A stretch of 64,000 bases of DNA from Chitinophaga fulva (GTDB lineage Bacteria; Bacteroidota; Bacteroidia; Chitinophagales; Chitinophagaceae), in assembly GCF_012927205.1 (NCBI RefSeq), contig NZ_JABBGC010000001.1, positions 3,348,810-3,412,809 of the forward strand, in the 5' to 3' direction. Shown piece after piece: positions 43,177-52,474 of this stretch. A program made the translations under genes and the position numbers. Within the stretch, counting starts at the first letter, position 1. Each line of letters starts with the position of its first letter. Under the pieces are notes generated by a model that was not told the origin of the DNA, searched no databases, and worked only from the letters and a program-made list of their open reading frames with translations.

Positions 43177-43926
43177 ATGAAGCGATTTATTGTTTTGGCT
43201 ATGTTGTTGTTGGGGGTAGGTACCCTTTCGGCTCAACAGTCTTTCCTGGATAATCAGAAAATGTTCCCTAAAGTAGGGGAGGCATACCGGGAAAAAGAAG
43301 AACTACTAAAGAAGGAATTTGAGAAAAAAGGCCTTACTTATCCCGCCAAATACATTTTTGTCCGCTCATTCAAGCTGGACAGTGAAATGGAAATTTGGGT
43401 GAAAAATAGTGTGGCCGATACGTTCCGCCTGTTTAAATCGTACCGGGTATGTACCCTGTCCGGTAAAATGGGGCCTAAAAGAAAAGAAGGCGACCGTCAG
43501 GTGCCGGAAGGATTCTATTATATCAACGACTTCAACCCGAATAGCAACTATCACTTGTCGCTCGGTATCAACTATCCCAACTTTTCCGACCGCATCCTGA
43601 GCGATCAGAAAAAGCCGGGTGGTGAAATCTACATCCATGGCGATTGTATCACTGTAGGCTGCATTCCATTGACCAACGAATTCATCGATGAGGTGTACAT
43701 CCTGGCTGTAAACGCTAAAAATGCCGGACAGGACTTTATTCCCGTGCACGTGTTCCCCGTGAAATTCGGTAACAGCCGGTCACTGGAGTACCTGGGCAAC
43801 TTCTCCCTGACAGACAATTCCTCCAAACAGTTCTGGACAGAGTTGAGGTCCGCATATGATTATTTTGAGAAACACCACCGTCTGCCGGTTGTTATGGTAG
43901 ACGACAGAGGCAAGTATATTATGTAG
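43177..43926 (+). CDS. L,D-transpeptidase (YkuD family)
   Basis: The product is 249 residues from the ATG at 43177; an upstream GTG would spoil the signal peptide MKRFIVLAMLLLGVGTLSAQ. The YkuD catalytic motif is IHGDCITVGC at about 153-162, with the nucleophilic Cys last. Such enzymes make 3-3 crosslinks in peptidoglycan or attach proteins to it. It ends with a strong terminator. Confidence 0.88.
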   Translation: MKRFIVLAMLLLGVGTLSAQQSFLDNQKMFPKVGEAYREKEELLKKEFEKKGLTYPAKYIFVRSFKLDSEMEIWVKNSVADTFRLFKSYRVCTLSGKMGPKRKEGDRQVPEGFYYINDFNPNSNYHLSLGINYPNFSDRILSDQKKPGGEIYIHGDCITVGCIPLTNEFIDEVYILAVNAKNAGQDFIPVHVFPVKFGNSRSLEYLGNFSLTDNSSKQFWTELRSAYDYFEKHHRLPVVMVDDRGKYIM

Positions 43927-43958
43927 GCCGGGAAAGTCTTCCTGACCACTGGTAAAAT

Positions 43959-44008
43959 AAAACGAAGATCCGGGCATATAATAATTTGCCCGGATCTTCG
44001 TTTTTTTC
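43959..44008 (+). terminator. Intrinsic terminator after the L,D-transpeptidase gene
   Basis: An 18-bp stem, starting AAAACGAAGATCC and ending GGATCTTCGTTTT, encloses a 10-base loop and is followed by a T-tract. Confidence 0.93.
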
Positions 44009-44107
44009 AACGATTCGGCATCTATCAAGCGTATTTCATCATTATTCTATTTGTTTTTTAGATTTTTTTTTTGAAACTTGTCCGAAGGTCAAATCAATAT
44101 ACTATTT

Positions 44108-44683
44108 ATGCACAGAAGAGACGCAATCAGGAATGTGGCGATTTTGTTGGGGACTGCCATTTCCGCTTCCACGTTATCAGCATTAGAAAGCTGCACCGGT
44201 TCCGCACCGAAAAACTATGATTTGCACAAGCCTGAAACCAAAGCGTTACTGGCTGAAATAGCGGAAACCATCATACCCACCACCAGTACTCCTGGTGCCA
44301 AAGCCACCAAGGTTGATGATTTCATTGTAGTGATGATGAACGATTGCTACAAAAAAACTGACCAGGAGGTATTCCTCGAAGGCCTGAAAAAAATTGATGC
44401 TGCCAGCCAGAAACAGTTCAAAAAGAACTTTATGGACATTACCCCTGAGCAGCGTACCGAATTACTCACCCAGATCGATAAAGAGCGGGTAGAGTACAAC
44501 AAACGGAAAGACAAGAAAGAAGGCGACCCTACCCACTACTTCCAGTACCTGAAGGAACTGACCCTGCTGGGGTATTTCACTTCCAAAGAAGGCGCTACAC
44601 AGGCATTACGCTATGTGCCGGTACCTGGTAAGTATGAAGGCTGCATCCCCTACAAAAAAGGTGATAAAGCCTGGGCCGTTTAA
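44108..44683 (+). CDS. Gluconate 2-dehydrogenase subunit 3-like protein (Tat-exported)
   Basis: The product is 191 residues from MHRRDAIRNVAILLGTA (ATG at 44108), with a twin-arginine signal (RRDA, then a hydrophobic core) and a possible lipobox cysteine in SALESCTGS. The family accompanies FAD-dependent GMC dehydrogenases and is thought to help export or anchor the folded flavoprotein. The GMC gene starts 76 bp downstream and lacks its own signal, which fits piggy-back export through Tat. Confidence 0.85.
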   Translation: MHRRDAIRNVAILLGTAISASTLSALESCTGSAPKNYDLHKPETKALLAEIAETIIPTTSTPGAKATKVDDFIVVMMNDCYKKTDQEVFLEGLKKIDAASQKQFKKNFMDITPEQRTELLTQIDKERVEYNKRKDKKEGDPTHYFQYLKELTLLGYFTSKEGATQALRYVPVPGKYEGCIPYKKGDKAWAV

Positions 44684-44759
44684 GCTGTCATTGCAGATAG
44701 ACGGAATGGCTGGCCTGCGCCGGCCGGTATCTTTCTTTTCAAACCCATAATGACTTTCC

Positions 44760-46457
44760 ATGAACTTAAATATCAAAGCACAGGAGCAGAACACCTACGA
44801 TGCCATCGTCATCGGCTCCGGTGTAAGCGGTGGCTGGGCTGCCAAAGAACTGACTGAAAAAGGCCTGAAGGTATTGATGCTGGACCGTGGCAAGAAACTG
44901 GAACACGTGAAGGACTACGAAACAGCGACCAAAGACCCATGGGAATTTACTCACCGTGGCCGCATAACGGTAGATCAGCGCGAAACCCATCCTAAACTGA
45001 GCCGCGATTATCCATATAGTGAGCACAACGAAAAATACTGGATCAACGACTCTCAAAGCCCATACAACGAAGTAAAACGCTTCGACTGGTACCGTCCGGA
45101 CATCGTGGGCGGTAAATCCATCATGTGGGGCCGTCAGTCCTACCGCTGGAGTGACATTGACTTTGAAGCCAACCTGAAAGACGGTATTGCTGTTGACTGG
45201 CCGATCCGTTATAAAGAAATTGCGCCCTGGTACGACTATGTAGAGAAGTTTGCCGGTATCAGTGGCCAGAAAGAAGGACTGCCTCAACTGCCGGATGGCC
45301 AGTTCATGCCCGCTATGGAAATGAACTGCGTGGAAAAAGACGTGAAAAAAGCCATCGAAGGCAAATATAAGGGCCGTATCATCACCATGGGCCGCGTGGC
45401 AAACATTACCAAGCCACTGCCCGGCCGTGAGAGCTGCCAGTTCCGTAACCTGTGCAGCCGCGGATGTCCGTTTGGCGCCTACTTCAGCACCCAGTCGTCT
45501 ACACTGCCGGCAGCCATGGCCACCGGTAACCTGACGCTTCATCCGGATGCCATCGTAAACTCCGTTATCTACGACGAGAAACAAGGCAAAGCAACCGGTG
45601 TAAGGGTGATCGACAAAAACACCAAAGAAATGGTGGAATACTACGCTAAGATCATCTTCATCAACGGTTCTACACTTGGCTCCACCTTTGTGATGCTTAA
45701 TTCCACTTCTTCCCGCTTCCCCAATGGACTGGGCAACGACAGTGGCGTACTGGGCAAATACCTGATGGACCACCATTTCCGTACAGGCGCTTCCGGTACC
45801 GCAGAAGGCTACGATGACAAATACTTCTTCGGCCGTCGTGCAAACGGTATCTACGTTCCCCGCTATCGCAACATTGGTAACGACAAGCGCGACTATCTCC
45901 GCGGTTTCGGTTACCAGGGTGGCGCCGGTCGTGGCGGATGGAGCCGTGGCATCGCTGAAATGGGCGTAGGTAAAGACTTCAAGGAAATGCTCACCGAACC
46001 CGGCAACTGGAGCATGGGCCTCGGCGGTTTCGGTGAATGTCTGCCGTACGAAGACAACATGGTCACCCTCGATACTTCTGTGAAAGACGCATGGGGCCAG
46101 CCAGTGTTGAAATTCGATGCCGAATTCAAAGAGAACGAAAAGAAAATGCGCGTGGACATGATGAACGACGCTGCCGAAATGCTGGAAGCGGCCGGTCTCA
46201 AAAACGTGAAAACATACGATAACGGCTCTTATCCGGGGATGGCCATCCATGAAATGGGTACCGCCCGTATGGGTCGCGATCCAAAAACTTCTGTGCTCAA
46301 CGGCTTCAACCAGATGCACGCAGTGAAAAACGTGTTCGTAACAGACGGCGCCTGCATGACCTCCGCGGCCTGCGTAAACCCGTCCCTCACCTACATGGCC
46401 CTCACCGCACGCGCTGCTGACTATGCTGTGAAGGAACTGAAGAAAGGCAACATCTAA
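44760..46457 (+). CDS. GMC oxidoreductase (FAD-dependent dehydrogenase), copy 1
   Basis: This 565-residue flavoprotein has the FAD-binding motif IVIGSGVSGGWAAKEL near residue 20 and the C-terminal GMC motif (DGACMTSAACVNPSLTYMAL). A cysteine cluster sits at about 226-241 (CQFRNLCSRGCPFGAYF). The invariant histidine in MAIHEMGTARMG is present. It probably oxidises a sugar or alcohol in the periplasm, passing electrons to the membrane. No signal peptide is present, in line with export bound to the upstream subunit-3 protein. The substrate is not known. Confidence 0.88.
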   Translation: MNLNIKAQEQNTYDAIVIGSGVSGGWAAKELTEKGLKVLMLDRGKKLEHVKDYETATKDPWEFTHRGRITVDQRETHPKLSRDYPYSEHNEKYWINDSQSPYNEVKRFDWYRPDIVGGKSIMWGRQSYRWSDIDFEANLKDGIAVDWPIRYKEIAPWYDYVEKFAGISGQKEGLPQLPDGQFMPAMEMNCVEKDVKKAIEGKYKGRIITMGRVANITKPLPGRESCQFRNLCSRGCPFGAYFSTQSSTLPAAMATGNLTLHPDAIVNSVIYDEKQGKATGVRVIDKNTKEMVEYYAKIIFINGSTLGSTFVMLNSTSSRFPNGLGNDSGVLGKYLMDHHFRTGASGTAEGYDDKYFFGRRANGIYVPRYRNIGNDKRDYLRGFGYQGGAGRGGWSRGIAEMGVGKDFKEMLTEPGNWSMGLGGFGECLPYEDNMVTLDTSVKDAWGQPVLKFDAEFKENEKKMRVDMMNDAAEMLEAAGLKNVKTYDNGSYPGMAIHEMGTARMGRDPKTSVLNGFNQMHAVKNVFVTDGACMTSAACVNPSLTYMALTARAADYAVKELKKGNI

Positions 46458-46517
46458 TTATTTGATTATCGACATATTGATCATTTAATTTTTGATTTAG
46501 TAAAATTTAGGGAAAAC

Positions 46518-46555
46518 TGAAATGCAGCGGTATCACTCGCTGCATTTCAATTTTT
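46518..46555 (+). terminator. Intrinsic terminator between the two GMC genes
   Basis: TGAAATGCAGCG (46518-46529) pairs with CGCTGCATTTCA (46538-46549) around an 8-base loop, followed by ATTTTTG. The second GMC gene may therefore be transcribed partly on its own. Confidence 0.85.
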
Positions 46556-46581
46556 GATTCCACACCACACTTCAACATATC

Positions 46582-48279
46582 ATGAACCTTAATATAAAAG
46601 CGACAAAAGAAAATACCTACGATGCTATCGTGGTAGGCTCCGGTATCAGCGGCGGCTGGGCTGCCAAAGAGCTCACGGAGAAAGGATTAAAGACACTGGT
46701 GCTGGAAAGGGGCCGTAATGTGGAGCATATCAAGGATTACACCACTGCTACCATGGACCCCTGGGAGTTTAAACACCACCTGCAGACCAGCAATGAGATG
46801 CGGGAAAACCATCCCATCCAGAGCCGTTGTTATGCATTTGACGAAGCTACCCAGCAATTTTGGGTGAATGATAAAGAGAACCCTTACAACGAAGTAAAGC
46901 CATTCAACTGGCTGCGCGGATACCATGTAGGTGGCCGTTCCATCATGTGGGGCCGCCAGGTGTACCGCTGGAGCGACCTCGATTTTGAGGCCAACGCGAA
47001 AGACGGTCACGGTGTGGATTGGCCTATCCGCTATAAAGACATCGCGCCTTGGTACGCCTACGTTGAGAAATACATCGGCGTAAGCGGACAGGCGGAAGGA
47101 CTGCCGCAATTACCTGATGGTGTTTTCCTGCCTCCCATGGAAATGAACTGCCTGGAAAAACACGTGGCTGCCCGTATCAAAGAGAGATTTAATGACCGCA
47201 TCATGACTATCGGTCGTGCTGCACATCTTACCAAAGGCCTCAATAACCGTGGCCCTTGTCAATACCGCAGCATGTGTGCCCGCGGTTGTCCGTACACCGG
47301 CTATTTCAGCAGCAACGGCGTTACCCTGCCGGCTGCCGCCGCTACCGGTAACCTCACGCTGCGCCCGGATTCCATCGTGCTGGAAGTGCTGTATGACAAA
47401 GATAAAAGTAAAGCTACCGGTGTTCGCGTGATGGATGCGCATACACTGCAAACAGTAGAGTACTACGCTAATATCATCTTCCTGAACGCTTCCACGCTGG
47501 GTACTACCTGGGTCATGCTCAATTCCGTATCTGACCGTTTCCCTAATGGCTTCGGTAATGCCAGCGGACAGCTGGGCCACAACCTGATGGATCACCACTT
47601 TGGCGTAGGCGCCGGCGGAGAGTTTGATGGCTTTGAAGATCAATACCATGGCGCAGGCCGTAGGCCCAACGGTATCTATATTCCCCGCTTCCGTAACGTG
47701 AACGAACAAACGAAACAGAAGGATTACGTTCGCGGGTTCGGTTATCAGGGTGGTGCCGGCAGAGGAAGAGGCGAAAGCTTCGACGGTATCGGCGCAGCAT
47801 TAAAAGAAGCACAGGAAGGCCTCGGCAAATGGGGCATGGGTATTGGTTCCTGGGGTGAACACCTGCCATACTTTGAAAATAAAGTATCGCTCAACAAAGA
47901 TAAAAAAGACAAATACGGCCTGGCTACGCTCGATATCGACTGCGAATTCAAGGAGAACGAAAAAGCCATGCGTAAAGACATGCAGGAGAGCGCCAAAGAA
48001 ATGCTGGAAGCAGCCGGACTGAAAAATGTACATGGTTATGACTCCGCACCACCTCCCGGTCACTGTATCCACGAAATGGGCACCGCCAGGATGGGTAAAG
48101 ATCCGAAAACCTCCGTGCTCAATGGTTTCAACCAGGTGCATGAAGCGAAAAATGTGTTCATCTCTGATGGCGCGTGTATGGCTTCTTCTTCCTGCGTAAA
48201 CCCATCTATCACCTACATGGCGCTGACAGCAAGAGCCTGCGACCACGCAGTAAGTGAACTGAAGAAAGGAAACATCTAA
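46582..48279 (+). CDS. GMC oxidoreductase (FAD-dependent dehydrogenase), copy 2
   Basis: This paralogue of the upstream GMC protein is also exactly 565 residues and keeps the N-terminal FAD motif (IVVGSGISGGWAAKEL), the Cys-rich segment (CQYRSMCARGCPYTGYF) and the C-terminal HEMGTARMG and ACMASSSCVNPSITYM motifs. The two share layout along their full length, so they arose by tandem duplication. Only the first has a subunit-3 gene directly before it, so copy 2 would have to share that partner. The substrate is unknown. Confidence 0.88.
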   Translation: MNLNIKATKENTYDAIVVGSGISGGWAAKELTEKGLKTLVLERGRNVEHIKDYTTATMDPWEFKHHLQTSNEMRENHPIQSRCYAFDEATQQFWVNDKENPYNEVKPFNWLRGYHVGGRSIMWGRQVYRWSDLDFEANAKDGHGVDWPIRYKDIAPWYAYVEKYIGVSGQAEGLPQLPDGVFLPPMEMNCLEKHVAARIKERFNDRIMTIGRAAHLTKGLNNRGPCQYRSMCARGCPYTGYFSSNGVTLPAAAATGNLTLRPDSIVLEVLYDKDKSKATGVRVMDAHTLQTVEYYANIIFLNASTLGTTWVMLNSVSDRFPNGFGNASGQLGHNLMDHHFGVGAGGEFDGFEDQYHGAGRRPNGIYIPRFRNVNEQTKQKDYVRGFGYQGGAGRGRGESFDGIGAALKEAQEGLGKWGMGIGSWGEHLPYFENKVSLNKDKKDKYGLATLDIDCEFKENEKAMRKDMQESAKEMLEAAGLKNVHGYDSAPPPGHCIHEMGTARMGKDPKTSVLNGFNQVHEAKNVFISDGACMASSSCVNPSITYMALTARACDHAVSELKKGNI

Positions 48280-48300
48280 AAAAGATAATTGTATTCAAGG

Positions 48301-48348
48301 AAAGCGAAGACCCTGGCAGGAAACATTTGCCTGGGTCTTCGCTTTTTT
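48301..48348 (+). terminator. Intrinsic terminator after GMC copy 2
   Basis: A 13-bp outer stem (48301-48313 with 48333-48345) plus an inner GGCA/TGCC stem are separated by a single T-T mismatch, followed by T-tract. An upstream in-frame extension of the next gene runs through this hairpin, which argues for the later start there. Confidence 0.93.
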
Positions 48349-48378
48349 GATACTTTGCAACAGCTTAACAGTGGACCA

Positions 48379-50187
48379 ATGAAAAAAACAATACTCGCAC
48401 TGGCTTTGTCCTGCTGCCTGGGACAGGCCGCATCTGCGCAACAAAAACACACTTTCGCCTTCAGCAAATCGGAGTTCCTGCTGGATGGTAAACCATTCCG
48501 GATGATCAGCGGGGAAATGCACCCGGCGCGTATTCCGCATGAATACTGGCGTCATCGCATTAAAATGACCAAAGCCATGGGCTGTAATACTATTGCCGCA
48601 TATGTGTTCTGGAACTACCATGAGCAGGCAAAAGGACAGTTTGATTTTAGTACCGGCAATCACAACATTGCGGAGTTTATCCGCATAGCACAGGAGGAGG
48701 GCATGTGGGTGATACTGCGCCCCGGTCCGTATGTATGCGCCGAATGGGAGTTTGGCGGACTGCCTCCCTATCTGTTGCAGACGCCTGATATCAAAGTACG
48801 CTGCATGGACCCGCGTTATATGGAGGCGGTAACACGTTATGTAACGAACCTCGCCGCTGAAGTGAAACCCATGCTGGTGACCCAGGGTGGCCCGGTAGTG
48901 ATGATGCAGATCGAAAATGAATATGGCAGTTATGGCAATGACAAAAATTACCTGCAGGCACTCAAAAACCTATGGGTGAAAAACGGCATCGACATACCTT
49001 TTTATACTGCTGATGGCCCTACTGCCTTTATGCTGGAAGCTGGCACCGTAGCTGGCGCCGCTATTGGCCTGGATTCCGGTGGGTCGGAGGCTGACTTTGC
49101 GGCGGCTAAAAAACAAAATCCCAATGTACCGGCCTTTAGCAGCGAATCGTATCCTGGTTGGCTGACGCATTGGGGCGAAGCCTGGCAACGGCCAGGGGCG
49201 GAGGGTATCGTGAAAGAAGTGAAGTTCCTCATGGATACCAAACGTTCGTTCAATCTGTACGTGGTCCATGGTGGTACCAACTTCGGTTATACCGCCGGCG
49301 CCAACTCAGGTGGTAAAGGCTACGAACCCGATGTGACCAGTTACGATTATGATGCACCGATTAACGAACAGGGAAGGGCTACGCCTAAATACGAAGCATT
49401 GCGCCAATTGCTGGCTTCTTATCTCCCTAAAGGCAAAAAATTGCCCCCTGTGCCGGCACCCATTCCCGTGATCAGCTTTCCGGAAGTGACCCTGACACCC
49501 TTTACCAGTTTGTGGGACCATCTTCCACAGGCAGTGCATGACGTACAGCCCCGCCCATTTGAGGCTTATGGCCAGGATTATGGCTTGATGCTGTATAAAA
49601 CAACCCTCATCGGCCATAAAAGCGGAAAACTGGTGATCAGGGACCTGCACGATTATGCTACTGTGTTTCTCAACGGACAATACATTGGTAAAATAGATCG
49701 CAGGCTGGGAGAGAAGTCAATAGAGCTGCCTAAAACCGACGTTGCTGATCCCATCCTGGAAGTGCTCGTGGAAGGAATGGGGCGCATCAACTTCGCTGAC
49801 GCGATCATAGACCGTAAAGGCATTACAGAGCGGGTTACGCTCAATGGTATGACCCTGATGAACTGGGATGTATATGGTTTGCCGCTGACAGACAAAGATG
49901 TTGCTGGTCTTACCGCTTCCTCCGGGAATACCAGCAAACCCGGACAGTTTTTCAAAGGTGCTTTCAACCTGACGCAAACCGGCGATACCTACATTGATGT
50001 ATCCGCGTGGAAAAAAGGGCTGGTATGGGTAAATGGGCATAATCTGGGCCGCTATTGGGAGATAGGCCCGCAGCATCGTTTGTATTGCCCCGCTTCCTGG
50101 CTGAAAAAAGGCAATAATGAGATCGTTGTGCTGGATTTACACCAGGACAAGCCCGCTGTGGTAAAAGGCGTGGAAACATTGTACTAG
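48379..50187 (+). CDS. Secreted GH35 beta-galactosidase
   Basis: The product is 602 residues from MKKTILALALSCCLGQ (ATG at 48379), with a signal peptide. An earlier in-frame ATG would place a terminator hairpin in the coding region and lose the signal. Family 35 features are the GEMHPARIPHEYW motif near the N-terminus, the acid/base glutamate in MQIENEYGSYG (about 178) and the nucleophile glutamate in FSSESYPGW (about 255), then beta-sandwich domains. It should release terminal beta-galactose from polysaccharides or glycans in the periplasm or outside. No SusC/SusD-like genes are adjacent. Confidence 0.93.
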   Translation: MKKTILALALSCCLGQAASAQQKHTFAFSKSEFLLDGKPFRMISGEMHPARIPHEYWRHRIKMTKAMGCNTIAAYVFWNYHEQAKGQFDFSTGNHNIAEFIRIAQEEGMWVILRPGPYVCAEWEFGGLPPYLLQTPDIKVRCMDPRYMEAVTRYVTNLAAEVKPMLVTQGGPVVMMQIENEYGSYGNDKNYLQALKNLWVKNGIDIPFYTADGPTAFMLEAGTVAGAAIGLDSGGSEADFAAAKKQNPNVPAFSSESYPGWLTHWGEAWQRPGAEGIVKEVKFLMDTKRSFNLYVVHGGTNFGYTAGANSGGKGYEPDVTSYDYDAPINEQGRATPKYEALRQLLASYLPKGKKLPPVPAPIPVISFPEVTLTPFTSLWDHLPQAVHDVQPRPFEAYGQDYGLMLYKTTLIGHKSGKLVIRDLHDYATVFLNGQYIGKIDRRLGEKSIELPKTDVADPILEVLVEGMGRINFADAIIDRKGITERVTLNGMTLMNWDVYGLPLTDKDVAGLTASSGNTSKPGQFFKGAFNLTQTGDTYIDVSAWKKGLVWVNGHNLGRYWEIGPQHRLYCPASWLKKGNNEIVVLDLHQDKPAVVKGVETLY

Positions 50188-50210
50188 TAGTATGCTATAT
50201 CGTTATATAG

Positions 50211-50241
50211 GACCCCGGACTAATTACAGTTCGGGGTCTTT
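50211..50241 (+). terminator. Intrinsic terminator after the beta-galactosidase gene
   Basis: GACCCCG (50211-50217) pairs with CGGGGTC (50232-50238), extended by AC/GT, followed by TTTC. Confidence 0.75.
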
Positions 50242-50295
50242 CATTGAAACTACACTCATATCATTGCACAACTCCATTTTTTTCATTAAAACAGC

Positions 50296-50331
50296 CTGAA
50301 TAACATCATAGCCCAGGGCTTCAGCCCTGGG
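50296..50331 (+). repeat. REP-like palindrome, copy 4 (extended form)
   Basis: CTGAATAACATCATAG is followed by the palindrome CCCAGGGCTTCAGCCCTGGG, with ATAG in place of GTAG. The 363-bp gap 50188-50550 contains this, an inverted mate at 50429 and GAATCCG-type short repeats, but no gene. Confidence 0.7.
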
Positions 50332-50428
50332 TTTCCGGGGGGCGGAGAAATCCGTGAATCCGTGTGATCGCATCGGAATCCGCGAATGCGGATGGGGATT
50401 GGGGCTTTGCCCGCGGGCATATTTCATC

Positions 50429-50448
50429 CGCCGGGCTGAAACCCGGGG
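50429..50448 (-). repeat. REP-like palindrome, inverted copy 5
   Basis: CCGGGCTGAAACCCGGGG on the plus strand is the reverse orientation of the same palindrome type. It lies 97 bases after copy 4, so the two make an inverted pair like a BIME. Confidence 0.55.
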
Positions 50449-50550
50449 CGGCAGGGCGGTTTGAATTCCTGCTTGATATTCCCGGTTAAATTGCTTAACT
50501 TAGGTAAACTTGGTTTTTCATATTTCTTAACCTTCTAAAACAGGCTTGCC

Positions 50551-50994
50551 ATGGGAAAAGTACGTAATATCCTGCAGGGCAAGGGTCATGCAGTTTACTC
50601 TATCCGCCCGGATAACACCGTTTTCGAAGCCCTGCAAATGTTGGTAGACCGTAATGTGGGCGCACTCACCGTAGTAGACGAGCATGACAGATTCCTCGGG
50701 ATCTTTTCTGAACGGGATTATGCCCGCAGAGTTATTTTAAAGGGTCGTGCGTCCAAGGAAACACTGATCCGTGAAATCATGACAGAGCGTCCTATCACTG
50801 TTACTGAAGACGACTCTATTGAAGACTGTATGGTGAAGATGACAGACAAACGTATTCGTCACCTGCCTGTTACCGATGAGCAGGGAAGACTGATGGGCCT
50901 TATTTCCATTGGAGACGTGGTGAAATTTATTATAGACGATCAGCGCCATATCATTACCAGTCTTGAATGTTATATTACCGGCACGCATACATGA
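50551..50994 (+). CDS. Tandem-CBS-domain protein
   Basis: This 147-residue protein consists of two CBS domains (FEALQMLVDRNVGALTVVDE and EDCMVKMTDKRIRHLPVTDE), with GIFSERDYARR in between. CBS pairs bind adenine nucleotides, so a stand-alone copy usually regulates a partner protein. No partner is obvious; the complex I operon starts 226 bp downstream and probably has its own promoter. Confidence 0.92.
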   Translation: MGKVRNILQGKGHAVYSIRPDNTVFEALQMLVDRNVGALTVVDEHDRFLGIFSERDYARRVILKGRASKETLIREIMTERPITVTEDDSIEDCMVKMTDKRIRHLPVTDEQGRLMGLISIGDVVKFIIDDQRHIITSLECYITGTHT

Positions 50995-51010
50995 TGCAGG
51001 GAAAACATTT

Positions 51011-51041
51011 TTGTTTTTTTGCCGGATTGTTTGTAATTTCA
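51011..51041 (+). promoter_or_regulatory. Candidate promoter of the nuo operon (TTG-N20-TAATTTCA)
   Basis: TTG (51011-51013) and TAATTTCA (51034-51041) have the same 20-base spacing as the other promoters here; the -7 box matches 6 of 8 consensus positions. It would give a leader of about 170 bases before nuoA. Confidence 0.4.
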
Positions 51042-51219
51042 GATTAACATATAGCCTATACCGTTATGAGGTTTCTGACGTTATGATAACTAACTATGAA
51101 ACAATATTTTCTTCCTACCCCAAAACGGTTTTGATTAAAGACACAATTCTTCAATAGCAGACTCAAAAGATTGGTAATAAACGGAACTTTAAAGCCAATC
51201 GCTCGGGAGGGCGAACACC

Positions 51220-51696
51220 TTGCAAAGCGCTGTTAATGATACCATCCCTGTTTGGCCATTTGTAGCATATGGCGGCATAGTATTGATACTGGTTAGTCTC
51301 ATACTGGGGCTGTCTTATGTACTTGGGCAACGGCATAAAGACCGTGCTACCGGTGAAGCATATGAATCCGGTATAGTTTCCACGGGCTCTGCACGACTTC
51401 GCTTCCCTTCTCAATTCTACCTGATAGCGATGCTGTTTGTCATTTTTGACATTGAAACAGTATTGATCATTTCCTGGGCTATCGCCTACCAGGAAGTGGG
51501 ATGGGTAGGCTTCGCAGGCGTATCCGTATTTATTCTCATCCTACTGGCCGTGTTGATATACGAGTGGCGGAATGGTGCGCTGGACTTCGGTCCGGATGGC
51601 CGGAAGATTTTACGCGCATACAAGAAACGCAAAAAGGAAAGCCAGGCACAAAACGATTCTTTTACGCCGCTTCAACAGCAACAGGCCGTGACCTAA
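51220..51696 (+). CDS. nuoA: NADH-quinone oxidoreductase subunit A
   Basis: This 158-residue complex I membrane subunit has three transmembrane helices and the conserved YESGI segment (EAYESGIVSTGSARLRF), with IGLLAVLIYEWR-like end ILLAVLIYEWRNGAL. The start is TTG at 51220 because no in-frame ATG lies near the conserved N-terminus; a GGGAGG at 51205-51210 supports it. The C-terminal tail after about 125 is basic and longer than in E. coli. First gene of the operon. Confidence 0.95.
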   Translation: MQSAVNDTIPVWPFVAYGGIVLILVSLILGLSYVLGQRHKDRATGEAYESGIVSTGSARLRFPSQFYLIAMLFVIFDIETVLIISWAIAYQEVGWVGFAGVSVFILILLAVLIYEWRNGALDFGPDGRKILRAYKKRKKESQAQNDSFTPLQQQQAVT

Positions 51697-51742
51697 TACC
51701 GTATGCTCCGTGCTCATTGTTCAACAATAACACCTGCATAAT

Positions 51743-52381
51743 ATGAAATGGTGGTTAACAAAAGCCGGGGACCCCGCTGGTAAAACAGCTGGTAACACCT
51801 CTATGGAAGACGTGGTGCAACAAAGCGTGTTGTTCTCCAGCGTAGAACGCCTCCTCGGCTGGGGACGGCAAAACTCCATGTGGCCCTTTCACTTCGGTCT
51901 GTCTTGTTGTTTCGTGGAAATGGCCACTGCCATGACTCCCAAATACGATCTCGCCCGTTTCGGCGCCGAAGTGATCCGCGGTACTCCCCGTGAAGCAGAT
52001 GTGATGATCATCGCTGGTACCGTATTCATCAAAATGGCGCCCGTCATCAAACGTCTCTATGAACAAATGATGGAACCCCGCTGGGTCATCTCTATGGGTT
52101 CCTGCGCCAATTCCGGCGGTATGTACGACATCTATAGCGTCGTACAGGGCGTGGATAAATTCCTCCCGGTAGATGTATATGTACCCGGATGCCCGCCACG
52201 GCCCGATGCTTTCATGCAGGGACTGCTCCTGCTGCGCGACAGCGTAGGCAAGGAACAACGGCCACTCAGCTGGGTAATCGGCGATCAGGGCGTGATACGC
52301 CCGGAAAAGACATCCCAACGGGACCGGCTACACGATCATAGACAACAAATGACACAGTTTAAAACACCCGACGAAATATAA
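51743..52381 (+). CDS. nuoB: NADH-quinone oxidoreductase subunit B
   Basis: This 212-residue peripheral subunit carries the N2 [4Fe-4S] cluster that passes electrons to quinone. The cysteines are visible in LSCCFVEMA (adjacent pair), [11 protein letters not shown] and [11 protein letters not shown]. It lies 46 bp after nuoA. The C-terminal extension ([18 protein letters not shown]) is polar and family-variable. Confidence 0.97.
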   Translation: MKWWLTKAGDPAGKTAGNTSMEDVVQQSVLFSSVERLLGWGRQNSMWPFHFGLSCCFVEMATAMTPKYDLARFGAEVIRGTPREADVMIIAGTVFIKMAPVIKRLYEQMMEPRWVISMGSCANSGGMYDIYSVVQGVDKFLPVDVYVPGCPPRPDAFMQGLLLLRDSVGKEQRPLSWVIGDQGVIRPEKTSQRDRLHDHRQQMTQFKTPDEI

Positions 52382-52474
52382 AATTATTTACTAACAGTAA
52401 CGGTTGTATGAATAATACTTAAGCACGAACGAACCAACAACAATCCTGTCCCTCACAGTCAAACTTAATACGCC

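Noticed and set aside
44766..46319. A 517-codon open frame on the strand opposite GMC copy 1
   Set aside because: It is a mirror of a highly biased coding gene; the translation is His/Phe/Val-rich with no motifs, and the plus-strand frame has clear FAD and GMC motifs.
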